A DNA stretch of 64,000 nt from Massilia violaceinigra (lineage in GTDB: Bacteria > Pseudomonadota > Gammaproteobacteria > Burkholderiales > Burkholderiaceae_D), in contig NZ_CP024608.1 of NCBI RefSeq assembly GCF_002752675.1, positions 3,100,001 through 3,164,000 of the forward strand. The letters are read 5' to 3'. Under the pieces are notes generated by a model. That model searched no databases. It was given only the letters and a program-made list of their open reading frames with translations, and had not been told where the DNA came from. The position numbers and the translations under genes were made by a program. The stretch's first letter is position 1. Each line of letters begins with the position of its first letter. This document shows positions 46,867 to 55,235 of this stretch, one piece after another.

Positions 46867-48183
46867 ATGAGATTGCCACCAGCGATTCTCGCCAATACGG
46901 AAGAAGTATTGCGCGAGATCTTGCGTTTTTCGGCGCCCGCCGACTCCACTTTGTCGCGCTACTTCAAAGACCACCCACGCCTGGGCTCGCGCGAGCGCGG
47001 CGCCGTGGCGGAAGGCATTTACGCCATCCTGCGCAATAAATCCTTCTTTACCGACTTCGCCGAAGCGGGCGCCAGCCCGACCATGCGCCGCCTGACCATC
47101 CTCGGCCTGGCCGAAGCGGTGGGTGTCGATTCGCTGGGCGGCCTGACCGAAGAAGAAACCGAATTCCTGAACCGCATCCAGGAAATCGACCGTAACCTGA
47201 TGCCGCCGCAAATGCGCTCGAATCTGCCGAAGTGGCTGTTCGACAAGTTCGTGGCCCAGTACGGCGAAGCCGAAACGCTGGCCCTGTCGCACGCGCTGAA
47301 CCAGCCGGCGCCGCTCGACCTGCGCGTCAATTCGATCAAGGCCACGCGCGATGAAGTCGTCGCCGGCCTGGCCGAAGCGCCGATCGAAGCGATGCCGATG
47401 CCGTACGCGCCGCTCGGCCTGCGCGTGCTGAAAAAGCCGACCCTGCAAAACCTGCCGCTGTTTAAGAGCGGCGCGATCGAGGTGCAGGACGAGGGCAGCC
47501 AGGTACTGAGCCAGATCGTCGGCGCCAAGCGCGGCGAAATGGTGGTCGATTTCTGCGCCGGTGCCGGCGGCAAGACCCTGGCACTGGGTGCGCTGATGCG
47601 CAACACCGGCCGTTTGTACGCCTTCGATATTTCCGAAAAGCGCCTCGCCAAGCTCAAGCCGCGCCTGGCGCGCAGCGGCCTGTCGAACGTGCATCCGGTG
47701 CAGATCGCGCACGAACGCGATGCCAAGATCAAGCGCCTGGCCGGCAAGATCGACCGCGTGCTGGTCGACGCCCCGTGCTCGGGCCTGGGTACCCTGCGCC
47801 GCAATCCGGACGTGAAATGGCGCCAGAAAGTGGAAGCCGTCGCTGAAATGCAGGAAAAGCAAGCCTCGATCCTGGACGGCGCGGCGCGCCTGCTCAAGGG
47901 TGGCGGGCGCCTGGTGTACGCCACCTGCAGCCTGCTGGACGAAGAGAACGACTTTATCGTCGAGCAATTCCTGGCCGCGCATCCGGAATTCGATCTGGTG
48001 CCGATGAGCAAAGTGCTGGCTGAGCAAAAGATCGACCTGGAGATGGGCGACTACCTCAAGCTGCTGCCGCACAAGCACCAGACCGACGGCTTCTTCGCCG
48101 CCGTGATGGAACGCAAGCCGATGGCGCCGAAGCCACCGAAAGACAAGCCGGCCGACGAGATCGACGCCGACGCCGACGAATAA
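46867..48183 (+). CDS. RsmB/NOP-family RNA cytosine-C5 methyltransferase
   Basis: A 438-residue SAM-dependent enzyme. The N-terminal helical domain (1-145) is NusB/RsmB-like. The SAM site is VVDFCAGAGGKTLALGA (227-243). The two catalytic cysteines lie in DAPCSGLGTL (C304) and YATCS (C354). It likely makes m5C in rRNA; whether it is the orthologue of E. coli RsmB is unclear. The C-terminal tail is acidic. It is co-directional with purN. Confidence 0.93.
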   Translation: MRLPPAILANTEEVLREILRFSAPADSTLSRYFKDHPRLGSRERGAVAEGIYAILRNKSFFTDFAEAGASPTMRRLTILGLAEAVGVDSLGGLTEEETEFLNRIQEIDRNLMPPQMRSNLPKWLFDKFVAQYGEAETLALSHALNQPAPLDLRVNSIKATRDEVVAGLAEAPIEAMPMPYAPLGLRVLKKPTLQNLPLFKSGAIEVQDEGSQVLSQIVGAKRGEMVVDFCAGAGGKTLALGALMRNTGRLYAFDISEKRLAKLKPRLARSGLSNVHPVQIAHERDAKIKRLAGKIDRVLVDAPCSGLGTLRRNPDVKWRQKVEAVAEMQEKQASILDGAARLLKGGGRLVYATCSLLDEENDFIVEQFLAAHPEFDLVPMSKVLAEQKIDLEMGDYLKLLPHKHQTDGFFAAVMERKPMAPKPPKDKPADEIDADADE

Positions 48184-48198
48184 AGCCCTACCCAGCCC

Positions 48199-49512
48199 AT
48201 GCCCTTATCGAACGTGCTGTCCGACCTGATTGAGGATTTCGACAAACCCAGCTTCCTGTACCAGGCTGGCGCAATCGTTGTTTGTATTGTATTGGGATGG
48301 AGCCTGGGTTACGCGATCCGGCGTGCCTGGCTGCGCGGCGGCTCCGGAAACGGGGTGGTGCAGATAGGAGTGGAAAGTTTCTCCTATGTGCTAAGCCCGC
48401 TGGCGGTGGTGGGCTTCCTGGCGCTGGCCAAACTGCTGTTCGTGGCGGAACGCTACAATGTGCACCTGCTGCGCCTGGCGCTGCCGCTGTTTGCCTCGCT
48501 GGCGGTGATCCGCCTGGCGTTCTACCTGATGCGGCGCGTGTTCGCGCGCCACGGACCGGTCGGCGCCGCCATTCTCACCTTCGAAAAAATCTTCGCCATG
48601 CTGGTCTGGCTGGCGGTGGCCCTGTACATCGCCGGGCTCTGGCCGGATGTGTTCGAGTTCCTCGACGATACCAAGCTGCCGCTCGGTAAAAACAAGGTAT
48701 CGATGGCCGCGATCCTGCAAGCCATCGTGTCGGTGGTGATCCTGCTGATGCTGGCGCTGTGGGCCGGGGCTTCCCTGGAAGAGCGCCTGATGGGCGTGCA
48801 GGGCATCCACACCTCGTCGCGCGCCGTGATCGGCCGCATGAGCCGCGCCGTGCTGATCATTATTGCCGTGCTCGGCAGCCTGACCCTGGTCGGCATCGAC
48901 CTGACCGTGCTGTCCGTGTTCGGCGGCGCGCTCGGCGTCGGCCTCGGCCTTGGTATGCAGAAGATTGCCAGTAACTATGTGTCGGGCTTCGTCATCTTGC
49001 TCGAACGCAGTCTTGCCATCGGCGACATGATTTCGGTCGATAAGTTCACCGGCAAGGTTACCCATATCAATACCCGCTACACCATCCTGCAGGGGCTCGA
49101 TGGGGTGGAAACCGTGTTGCCGAATGAAATGCTCATTTCCGGTCCGGTGCAGAACCAGTCGCTCTCGCATCGCTCGATCCGGGTGGCGACCACGCTCAGC
49201 GTGGCCTACGACAGCGATCTGAACGTCGTGATGCCGCTGCTCGAACAGCAGCCGCACGGGGTCGAGCGCGTGCTCGACGACCCGGCGCCGGGTGTGTCGC
49301 TGACCAAGTTCGGCGCCGATGGCTACGACCTGGAAGTGGGCTTCTGGATCAGCGACCCGGAAAACGGCCGCGGCGGGGTTCTTTCTGAAGTAAACAAGAA
49401 GATCTACGCGCTGATTCAGTCGGGCCAGATCAAGCTGGCGTATCCTTCGCGCGACACTCGTCTGCTCGATGCCCAGATGGTGTCGGTTCTGGCTGGAATT
49501 TCTCGTCCGTAA
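48199..49512 (+). CDS. MscS-family mechanosensitive ion channel
   Basis: A 437-residue inner-membrane protein with about six membrane spans before the pore helix. The pore/TM3 block is VLSVFGGALGVGLGLGMQKI, followed by the cytoplasmic beta domain (ERSLAIGDMISVDKFTGKVT, TRYTILQGLDGVETVLPNEM) and vestibule. It would release osmolytes on hypo-osmotic shock. It starts 15 bp after the methyltransferase stop. Confidence 0.93.
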   Translation: MPLSNVLSDLIEDFDKPSFLYQAGAIVVCIVLGWSLGYAIRRAWLRGGSGNGVVQIGVESFSYVLSPLAVVGFLALAKLLFVAERYNVHLLRLALPLFASLAVIRLAFYLMRRVFARHGPVGAAILTFEKIFAMLVWLAVALYIAGLWPDVFEFLDDTKLPLGKNKVSMAAILQAIVSVVILLMLALWAGASLEERLMGVQGIHTSSRAVIGRMSRAVLIIIAVLGSLTLVGIDLTVLSVFGGALGVGLGLGMQKIASNYVSGFVILLERSLAIGDMISVDKFTGKVTHINTRYTILQGLDGVETVLPNEMLISGPVQNQSLSHRSIRVATTLSVAYDSDLNVVMPLLEQQPHGVERVLDDPAPGVSLTKFGADGYDLEVGFWISDPENGRGGVLSEVNKKIYALIQSGQIKLAYPSRDTRLLDAQMVSVLAGISRP

Positions 49513-49532
49513 TTGAAATGATTGGTGACAAT

Positions 49533-49548
49533 CGTACCGTGCGGTACG
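49533..49548. promoter_or_regulatory. 16-bp palindrome upstream of the desaturase gene
   Basis: CGTACCG-TG-CGGTACG is a perfect 7+2+7 inverted repeat, 80 bp before the desaturase ATG and ten bases before a TAAAAT (49558-49563) that may be its -10 box. Its position overlaps where a -35 box would lie, suggesting a repressor site such as a fatty-acid sensor; the regulator is unknown. Confidence 0.55.
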
Positions 49549-49627
49549 GTATCGTCGTAAAATGGGGCACTCGATCATTTCCATGTGGCATGGTCGAGAA
49601 GGCAACGAACACCATTTTGGAGCGGTA

Positions 49628-50839
49628 ATGACCTTGTTAAGCACCACCTTGAACGCTGTGCTCGAATTTATGACGACTGGCCTGGTTGGCCTGTCCGGCT
49701 GGGAAGTCGTGATTTACACGCTGATCGTGACACATATCACGATTGCCAGCGTCACCATCTATCTACACCGCCACCAGGCGCACCGCGCGCTGGACCTGCA
49801 TCCGATTCCAAGCCATTTTTTCCGTTTCTGGCTGTGGCTGACCACCGGCCAGGTGACCAAGGAATGGGCCGCGATCCACCGCAAGCATCACGCCAAATGC
49901 GATACCGTCGAAGACCCGCACAGCCCTGTCACGCGCGGCATCCGCAAGGTCTTGTTTGAAGGTGCCGAGCTGTATCGCGCCGAATCGAAAAACCTGGAAA
50001 CGCTGGAAAAGTACGGCCACGGTACGCCGACCGACTGGATCGAGCGCAATCTGTACACCCGTTTCAGCTGGCAGGGCGTCGCTTCCCTGCTGGTGATTAA
50101 CTTCGCGCTGTTCGGCGTGATCGGCGTGACGATCTGGGCGATCCAGATGGCGTGGATTCCCATTACCGCGGCCGGCATCATCAACGGCATTGGCCACTAC
50201 TGGGGCTATCGCAATTACGATTGCTCCGATGCAGCCACCAACATCATCCCGTTCGGCATCCTGATCGGCGGCGAAGAGTTGCATAACAATCACCACACGT
50301 TTGCGACCTCGGCCAAGCTGTCGTCGAAATGGTATGAATTCGATATTGGCTGGTTCTATATCCGCGTGCTGGAAACCCTGGGCCTGGCCAAGGTGAAGAA
50401 AGTAGCGCCGAAGCCGGCGTTTGAACATGGCAAGATGGTCGCCGACCTCGATACCCTGCAATCGGTGATCGCCAACCGCTATGACGTGATGGCGAAATAC
50501 GCCGCGTCGGTCAAGCAGGCGTGGCGCGACGAGTTCGAGCATCTCAAGCACAAGGCCGAGCTGGAAGCGCGCTTCCTGAAGTCGTCGCGCAAGCTGTTGC
50601 AGCGCGAGCCGGGCAAGCTGGAAGATCCGCAGAAACAGCAGCTGGTGGAGTTGTTCCAGCACAGCAAGGCGCTGGAAACGATGCACCAGATGCGTGTGGA
50701 GCTGGGCGCGATCTGGGAACGTTCGCACTTCACGCGCGACCAGTTGCTGCAGCAGTTGCAGGACTGGTGCAACCGCGCCGAAGCGTCGGGCATTAAATCG
50801 CTGCAGGAATTTTCGATGCGTCTGCGCAGCTACGCATAA
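49628..50839 (+). CDS. Acyl-CoA/fatty-acid delta-9-type desaturase with long C-terminal extension
   Basis: A 403-residue membrane di-iron enzyme that inserts a double bond into acyl chains, adjusting membrane fluidity. Three histidine boxes are visible: HRHQAHR (47-53), HRKHH (84-88) and HNNHH (219-223). Hydrophobic spans lie around 25-45, 62-75 and 150-190. After about residue 285 there is a charged helical tail of about 115 residues, with little resemblance to short bacterial desaturases. GGAG precedes ATG 49628. Confidence 0.92.
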   Translation: MTLLSTTLNAVLEFMTTGLVGLSGWEVVIYTLIVTHITIASVTIYLHRHQAHRALDLHPIPSHFFRFWLWLTTGQVTKEWAAIHRKHHAKCDTVEDPHSPVTRGIRKVLFEGAELYRAESKNLETLEKYGHGTPTDWIERNLYTRFSWQGVASLLVINFALFGVIGVTIWAIQMAWIPITAAGIINGIGHYWGYRNYDCSDAATNIIPFGILIGGEELHNNHHTFATSAKLSSKWYEFDIGWFYIRVLETLGLAKVKKVAPKPAFEHGKMVADLDTLQSVIANRYDVMAKYAASVKQAWRDEFEHLKHKAELEARFLKSSRKLLQREPGKLEDPQKQQLVELFQHSKALETMHQMRVELGAIWERSHFTRDQLLQQLQDWCNRAEASGIKSLQEFSMRLRSYA

Positions 50840-50897
50840 GCGGGCGACGTACAGTCCGCTTGGCATCCGGCGTCTCATTTAGCCGTCTGCCTTAGAA

Positions 50898-50979
50898 CCG
50901 TCATTCCCGCGCAGGCGGGAATCCAAGGCCTCTCAGATACGCGGAGGAAATTGGATTCCCGCCTCCGCGGGAATGACGG
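50898..50979. repeat. Inverted pair of REP-like palindromic repeats, copies 4 and 5
   Basis: CCGTCATTCCCGC... (50898-50926) and a nearly exact inverted copy (50951-50979) flank a 24-bp spacer. Each arm is itself palindromic (TTCCCGC/GCGGGAA). They are variants of the 30-bp element at 12077 and 15484 (A for G and T for C at the dyad edges). As RNA the pair could fold into one long hairpin. Confidence 0.88.
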
Positions 50980-51054
50980 TTTTGAGGTTTACGGTTGTCG
51001 CCGGCATGCCCGGCATGCCGGCCTGTTTGCAATCATTCATCGCCGGAAAACTCC

Positions 51055-51543
51055 ATGACAAAAAAAATCGCCATCCTGTTCATTTGCATGGCCAACTACT
51101 GCCGTTCCCCGACCGCCGAAGGGGTATTCCGCAGCCGCGCCGCCGCTGCCGGCCTCGATCCCTTCCTGCTGATCGATTCGGCCGCCACCTCCAATTACCG
51201 CATCGGCCACGCGCCCGACCCGCGTTCGAGCGATCACGCCGCCCGCCGCGGCATCGACCTGACCGGCCAGCGTGCGCGCCAGGTGACGCAGGCCGATTTC
51301 GAGAACTTCGATCATATCTACGCCATGGACCGCCAGAATCTGGCCATGCTCAAAACCGCCTGCCCGCCGCGCTTCCACCACAAACTCGGCCTGCTGATGG
51401 AATTTGCCACCCGTTCCGACTCGGACGTGGTGCCCGATCCGTACGGCGGCGACGTCGATGGTTTCGAACTGGTCCTCGACTATATTGAAGACGCGTCGGA
51501 CGGCCTGGTTGCCAGCCTGCGCGAGCGCATCGGCAGGGGCTGA
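51055..51543 (+). CDS. Low-molecular-weight protein-tyrosine phosphatase
   Basis: A 162-residue cytoplasmic phosphatase. The P-loop C11-x5-R17 is in FICMANYCRSPTAEG, with nucleophile C11 and R17. The general acid is in VVPDPYGGD (D128). Most homologues read C-x-G-N-x-C-R-S at the loop; here Ala replaces the Gly. In bacteria these enzymes often reverse tyrosine-kinase control of exopolysaccharide export. No such genes are adjacent. Confidence 0.93.
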   Translation: MTKKIAILFICMANYCRSPTAEGVFRSRAAAAGLDPFLLIDSAATSNYRIGHAPDPRSSDHAARRGIDLTGQRARQVTQADFENFDHIYAMDRQNLAMLKTACPPRFHHKLGLLMEFATRSDSDVVPDPYGGDVDGFELVLDYIEDASDGLVASLRERIGRG

Positions 51544-51560
51544 CCGGGACCCGCAATACA

Positions 51561-51592
51561 AAAGAGCCGCGCACTTGCGTGGGCGGCTCTTT
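51561..51592. terminator. Bidirectional rho-independent terminator
   Basis: AAAGAGCCGC (51561-51570) and GCGGCTCTTT (51583-51592) pair around a 12-base loop between the convergent phosphatase gene and rpmG. Confidence 0.85.
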
Positions 51593-51616
51593 CGGTACTG
51601 AAATCGGGATCGCGGA

Positions 51617-51784
51617 TTACTTGATCTTGGTTTCTTTGTACATCACGTGCTTGCGTGCTTTAGGATCGAACTTCATGATCTCCATTTTAGCAGGCATCGT
51701 GCGCTTGTTTTTATCGGTGGTGTAGAAGTGACCCGTACCTGCGGTCGATTCCAGCTTGATTTTGTCGCGGCCAGTTTTTGCCAT
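51617..51784 (-). CDS. rpmG: 50S ribosomal protein L33
   Basis: A 55-residue basic protein starting [20 protein letters not shown] with the L33 middle [20 protein letters not shown]. It lacks the CxxC pairs of zinc-binding forms, consistent with the zinc-independent type. It is 13 bp downstream of rpmB, the conserved rpmB-rpmG order. Confidence 0.97.
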   Translation of the reverse strand: MAKTGRDKIKLESTAGTGHFYTTDKNKRTMPAKMEIMKFDPKARKHVMYKETKIK

Positions 51785-51797
51785 GATAGCTCCCTAA

Positions 51798-52034
51798 TTA
51801 AACTTTTTCGCCACGGGCACGCATGTCGACCAGCACGGCATCGATGCCGACTTTGTCGATTACGCGCAGACCGGCGTTGGACAGGCGCAGGGAGACCCAG
51901 CGGTTTTCCGATTCCACAAAAATACGACGGTTTTGCAGGTTAGGCAAAAAACGACGCTTCGTTTTGTTGTTAGCGTGGGAGACGTTGTTACCAACCATCG
52001 GGCCCTTGCCAGTTACTTGGCAAACACGTGCCAT
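51798..52034 (-). CDS. rpmB: 50S ribosomal protein L28
   Basis: A 78-residue protein starting [20 protein letters not shown] and continuing [20 protein letters not shown]. The ATG at 52034 has AAGGAG upstream; an open frame further upstream adds eight unsupported residues. First gene of the rpmB-rpmG operon, with a promoter at 52074-52103. Confidence 0.97.
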   Translation of the reverse strand: MARVCQVTGKGPMVGNNVSHANNKTKRRFLPNLQNRRIFVESENRWVSLRLSNAGLRVIDKVGIDAVLVDMRARGEKV

Positions 52035-52073
52035 AGCGCACTCCTTGAATATATCCAAAATTGGAAAAACAAG

Positions 52074-52103
52074 AGTATAGCGTGAAAAGCGAAGCTAAAT
52101 CAA
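52074..52103 (-). promoter_or_regulatory. Sigma-70 promoter of rpmB-rpmG
   Basis: On the minus strand, TTGATT (52098-52103), an 18 bp spacer and TATACT (52074-52079) lie about 40 bases before the rpmB ATG. Confidence 0.6.
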
Positions 52104-52271
52104 TGACTTGTGAAAAACAATTGTGTCTTTTGATGGGTTATATTTAACATTTGGCGCATGGTCCGCGTGTGGGAGACTGCATTACCTTGAAACCGCCGCC
52201 TCCGCGCAGGCGGGTGTGACGGCATGGGGGAGGCTTACGGTGATGATGCGGCAGAGGGCTGCCGGGCAAGC

Positions 52272-52946
52272 TCATAGTTGCCCATGCTCCGCAAATGAAT
52301 GGACATGAGGACCGGCGACCACAAAATGATCGAGCACGCGCACATCGATCAGTGCCAGCGCCTGCACCAGCGCGCGGGTGAGCAGCAGGTCGGCTTCGCT
52401 CGGATCGGGCGTGCCCGATGGGTGGTTGTGCGCAAGCAAAATGCTGGCCGCGTTACGCGCCAGCGCCGCCTTCACCACCTCGCGCGGGTGCACGCTGGTA
52501 TGAGTCAGGGTGCCGCGGAACATTTCGTCGCAGGCAATCAGGCGATTTTTGACGTCCAGAAACAACACAAGGAAGGATTCGTGCGGCTGGCGTCCGAGCT
52601 GGATGCGCAGGTATTGCCGCACCGCTTCCGGGGAATTCAGCACCTCGCCGCTCTCCAGGCGCTCGCCGATGGCGCGCTGGGCCAGCTCCATTACCGCCTG
52701 CAATTGCGCGAACTTAGCCGGGCCCAGCCCGTGCACCGTCGACAACTGCACCAGGCTGGCCCCGAACAAGCCGTTGATCGAGCCGAAGCGCAGCAGCAGC
52801 TCGCGTCCCAGTTCAACCGCACTCTTGCCGCGCACGCCGACGCGCAGGAACACGGCCAGCAATTCCGGATCGGACAGCGCCGACGCCCCCTCGCTGATGA
52901 GCCGCTCGCGCGGACGCTGCTGTTCGGGCCAGTCCTTGATCCCCAT
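52272..52946 (-). CDS. radC: RadC family JAMM-fold protein
   Basis: A 224-residue protein with an N-terminal helix-hairpin-helix-like region (STVHGLGPAKFAQLQAV). The C-terminal JAMM metalloprotease-like domain has H173-x-H175 in LAHNHPSGTPDPSEAD with S183 and D186. RadC was named for DNA repair, but that role is disputed and its activity is unknown. The start MGIKDWPEQQRPRERL matches the family. It stands alone. Confidence 0.94.
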   Translation of the reverse strand: MGIKDWPEQQRPRERLISEGASALSDPELLAVFLRVGVRGKSAVELGRELLLRFGSINGLFGASLVQLSTVHGLGPAKFAQLQAVMELAQRAIGERLESGEVLNSPEAVRQYLRIQLGRQPHESFLVLFLDVKNRLIACDEMFRGTLTHTSVHPREVVKAALARNAASILLAHNHPSGTPDPSEADLLLTRALVQALALIDVRVLDHFVVAGPHVHSFAEHGQL

Positions 52947-53145
52947 CGCGCCTCCGGTTTAATGTAAATGAGCAACATGAGAAACGTGGCAGGAATTACA
53001 ATCGATGCTGTCAATACCTTGCCGGTGCATGACACGCCATTATCGGCGTGCTATTGCGGACGGTACTGATCCCGGCGTGAGAAGCGGCGGGAACCATATG
53101 GCGCGTGCGTGGCCGGAAAAATCATTGAACAAACAGGGAAGCGTG

Positions 53146-54630
53146 ATGCGAAGATTGGCAATCTGGGGAATCGTCCTGCTGACAGGCACTGTGCAAGCGG
53201 CCCCCGACGCGCCGTCCAAACGCTGGGTAAGCGCCGATGACGTGCGTCTGCGCGCCCATCCCGGTCCGGATGGCAAGGTTCGGGCAATCCTTCCGCGTGG
53301 CACCGAGATGCGTCTGGACGGCAGCGCCCAGACCGATGGTTTTTGCGCGGCATCGGGCGCGGGCACAGCGGGCTATGTCGCGTGCGAGTTCCTCAGCGCC
53401 AAGCCGGTGGCGCGTTCGCAGGCCGGCGCGCGCACGCCGGTGATCCTGGCCAATGTGCAGGGCCACCGGATTGCCGCGACCGACCCATTGCCAGCCGATT
53501 ACAACCCTGAACGCGCGTTCTGGCTGCAACCGAGCTGGAGCGCCCTGGAGCAGTACGCGGATTACCTCAAGAAACAGCATCCGAAGCTTCCCCAGCAGGG
53601 ACCTTTCCCGCGCAACGAGGCGCTGGAGCGGATGAAGGCGCACCTCGCTTTGGGCATGCATGGCCGCAAGAGCGCCCCCTATGCAAGCTGGTCGTCCCTG
53701 CAGCGCATTGCCCTGCAACACGCCGCCATGAGCAAGGAAACCAGCCGCTTGCAGGCGCAAGGCAAGATCGATGCGCCGGCGCTGAAAACGCGCGAGCAAC
53801 AAGCCCAGGAGATTGCCGTCAACCTCCGCCATTCGCTCGGGATTTTGGGCGAGCTGCACTATGCCGAGGAGAGCGACGGCGCGCGCCGCCTTGTCGCCCT
53901 GATCGGGGCGCTGGCGTTTGCCGAGGTGCAGCCTTCGCTGTTCCGTACCGACGAGCAAATCGCACCGCCCAACGCAACTGCCGAGCAAGCCAGCGGCCGT
54001 TTCGGCATCGTGTTCCGGCAACTGGTCAACCCGCGCCCCAAGCCGGCGCCGCTGGCCGGCGACGACAATGCGCCCGGCCTGTACGACATGCTCAGCCGCA
54101 CCGATGCCCTGGTGCGGTCGGTGCAGCGCGTCCAGCTGAACCGTGACGGCCAACTGCGCGCCTTGCCGAGCGTGCTGCGCAAGACCGAGACCTTGTGGCG
54201 CTATGCCGATGGACCCGAGTGCGAGGGCTGGACGCCCGGCTTCGCGTTCGGCGACGCCGACGCCGGTCCCTGGCGCTTCTTCGGCAATGCCGCCGCCGCC
54301 AACAGAAAAAGCAGCCGCAATCCGCCCGGCAGCCTGTTCGCCTTCTACACCACCGTCGACCTGCCGCCCGGCCCGGCCGCCCGCAGGGAAGCGGCCATGA
54401 CGCTCGACCGTGCCAAAACGGGCTTCGTCCGCGGCACGCATTTGTACTACGACATCGATGCCGACGGCATTGCCGACCTGACCGTGTGGGAGGGGGAGGG
54501 CATCGGCCCGGGCCATCTGGACGGCCCCACGAGCACCGACGACCGCTGGTACCGCCTGGTGCTGGTCAACATCAACGGCACCTGGAAGTTGCTGGGCAGC
54601 GACAACTTCGAGTACGGCTGCGGCTGCTGA
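53146..54630 (+). CDS. Exported SH3-domain protein of unknown function
   Basis: A 494-residue precursor with signal peptide (MRRLAIWGIVLLTGTVQAA). A bacterial SH3-like module follows (about 28-95: VSADDVRLRAHPGPDGKVRA, ILPRGTEMRL, GYVACEFL). The rest is unassigned. The C-terminal part (about 410-494) has FVRGTHLYYDIDADGIADLT and ends with NFEYGCGC. The DIDADGIADL stretch resembles an EF-hand-type calcium loop. AGGGAA precedes ATG 53146. A TTACAAT at 52996-53002 may be the -10 box. Confidence 0.8.
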   Translation: MRRLAIWGIVLLTGTVQAAPDAPSKRWVSADDVRLRAHPGPDGKVRAILPRGTEMRLDGSAQTDGFCAASGAGTAGYVACEFLSAKPVARSQAGARTPVILANVQGHRIAATDPLPADYNPERAFWLQPSWSALEQYADYLKKQHPKLPQQGPFPRNEALERMKAHLALGMHGRKSAPYASWSSLQRIALQHAAMSKETSRLQAQGKIDAPALKTREQQAQEIAVNLRHSLGILGELHYAEESDGARRLVALIGALAFAEVQPSLFRTDEQIAPPNATAEQASGRFGIVFRQLVNPRPKPAPLAGDDNAPGLYDMLSRTDALVRSVQRVQLNRDGQLRALPSVLRKTETLWRYADGPECEGWTPGFAFGDADAGPWRFFGNAAAANRKSSRNPPGSLFAFYTTVDLPPGPAARREAAMTLDRAKTGFVRGTHLYYDIDADGIADLTVWEGEGIGPGHLDGPTSTDDRWYRLVLVNINGTWKLLGSDNFEYGCGC

Positions 54631-54732
54631 AGCGCGCGCGCTTTCTCGCCCGCCTGCAATCAAATGCGGGCAGGCGAGGCCGTTTCGACCCCCGTGGCTT
54701 ACAATGGCGCTTTGCACGCTTCGATCAAGACC

Positions 54733-55188
54733 ATGTCCACTACTTCCCCCGCCGTCGTCACCGAATCGGCCTACCTGACCCTGCATTACCGCCTGGCCAC
54801 GCTCGACGGCACCGATCTCATCACCACCTTTGCCGGCAACCCGGCCACCCTGATGATGGGCAGCGGCCAGCTCGCGCCCTTCCTCGAAACCTGCCTGATG
54901 GGCATGCCGGAAGGCACGCACCAGACTTTCCAGCTGGCCCCGGCGCAAGCTTTCGGCGAGCGCAACCCGGAACTGGTGCGCGACGTCTCGCGCGCCACCC
55001 TGGACGAGAACTCAGCCCCCGGCGCCGACTACAAGGTCGGCGACCTGGTCGACTTCGCCGCGCCGGGCGGCGGCCGTTTTGCCGGCGTGCTGCGCCAGTT
55101 CGGCGACGGTGTGGTGACATTCGACTTCAACCACCCGCTGGCTGGCCAGTCGCTGCAATTCGAAGTTCGGTTGATTTCCGTTCTTTAA
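54733..55188 (+). CDS. fkpB: FKBP-type peptidyl-prolyl isomerase (SlpA/FkpB-like)
   Basis: A 151-residue cytoplasmic FKBP. It has LTLHYRLATLDGTDLITTF, the MGSGQLAPFLETCLMGMPEG strand-helix, an IF (insert-in-flap) segment and VTFDFNHPLAGQSLQFEV. It directly precedes ispH, as fkpB (slpA) does in E. coli and many proteobacteria. ATG 54733 is chosen because the domain begins soon after; the upstream frame is unlike the family. Confidence 0.92.
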   Translation: MSTTSPAVVTESAYLTLHYRLATLDGTDLITTFAGNPATLMMGSGQLAPFLETCLMGMPEGTHQTFQLAPAQAFGERNPELVRDVSRATLDENSAPGADYKVGDLVDFAAPGGGRFAGVLRQFGDGVVTFDFNHPLAGQSLQFEVRLISVL

Positions 55189-55192
55189 TCAA

Positions 55193-55216
55193 TGTTGTAT
55201 ATATAACTGTTGTATA
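55193..55216. repeat. 9-bp direct repeat in the fkpB-ispH spacer
   Basis: TGTTGTATA occurs at 55193-55201 and 55208-55216 in a short AT-rich spacer. It could hold an ispH promoter element or a tandem regulatory site. Confidence 0.45.
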
Positions 55217-55235
55217 AATAATACAGAGGCTCATC

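Noticed and set aside
52196..52222. Further copy of the REP-like element
   Set aside because: Only about 13 bases of the core (CCGCGCAGGCGGG) match and the dyad is incomplete.
53122..54948. A 608-codon minus-strand open frame
   Set aside because: Antisense to the SH3 protein and fkpB; composition is typical of a mirror frame and the plus strand has signal peptide and domain evidence.
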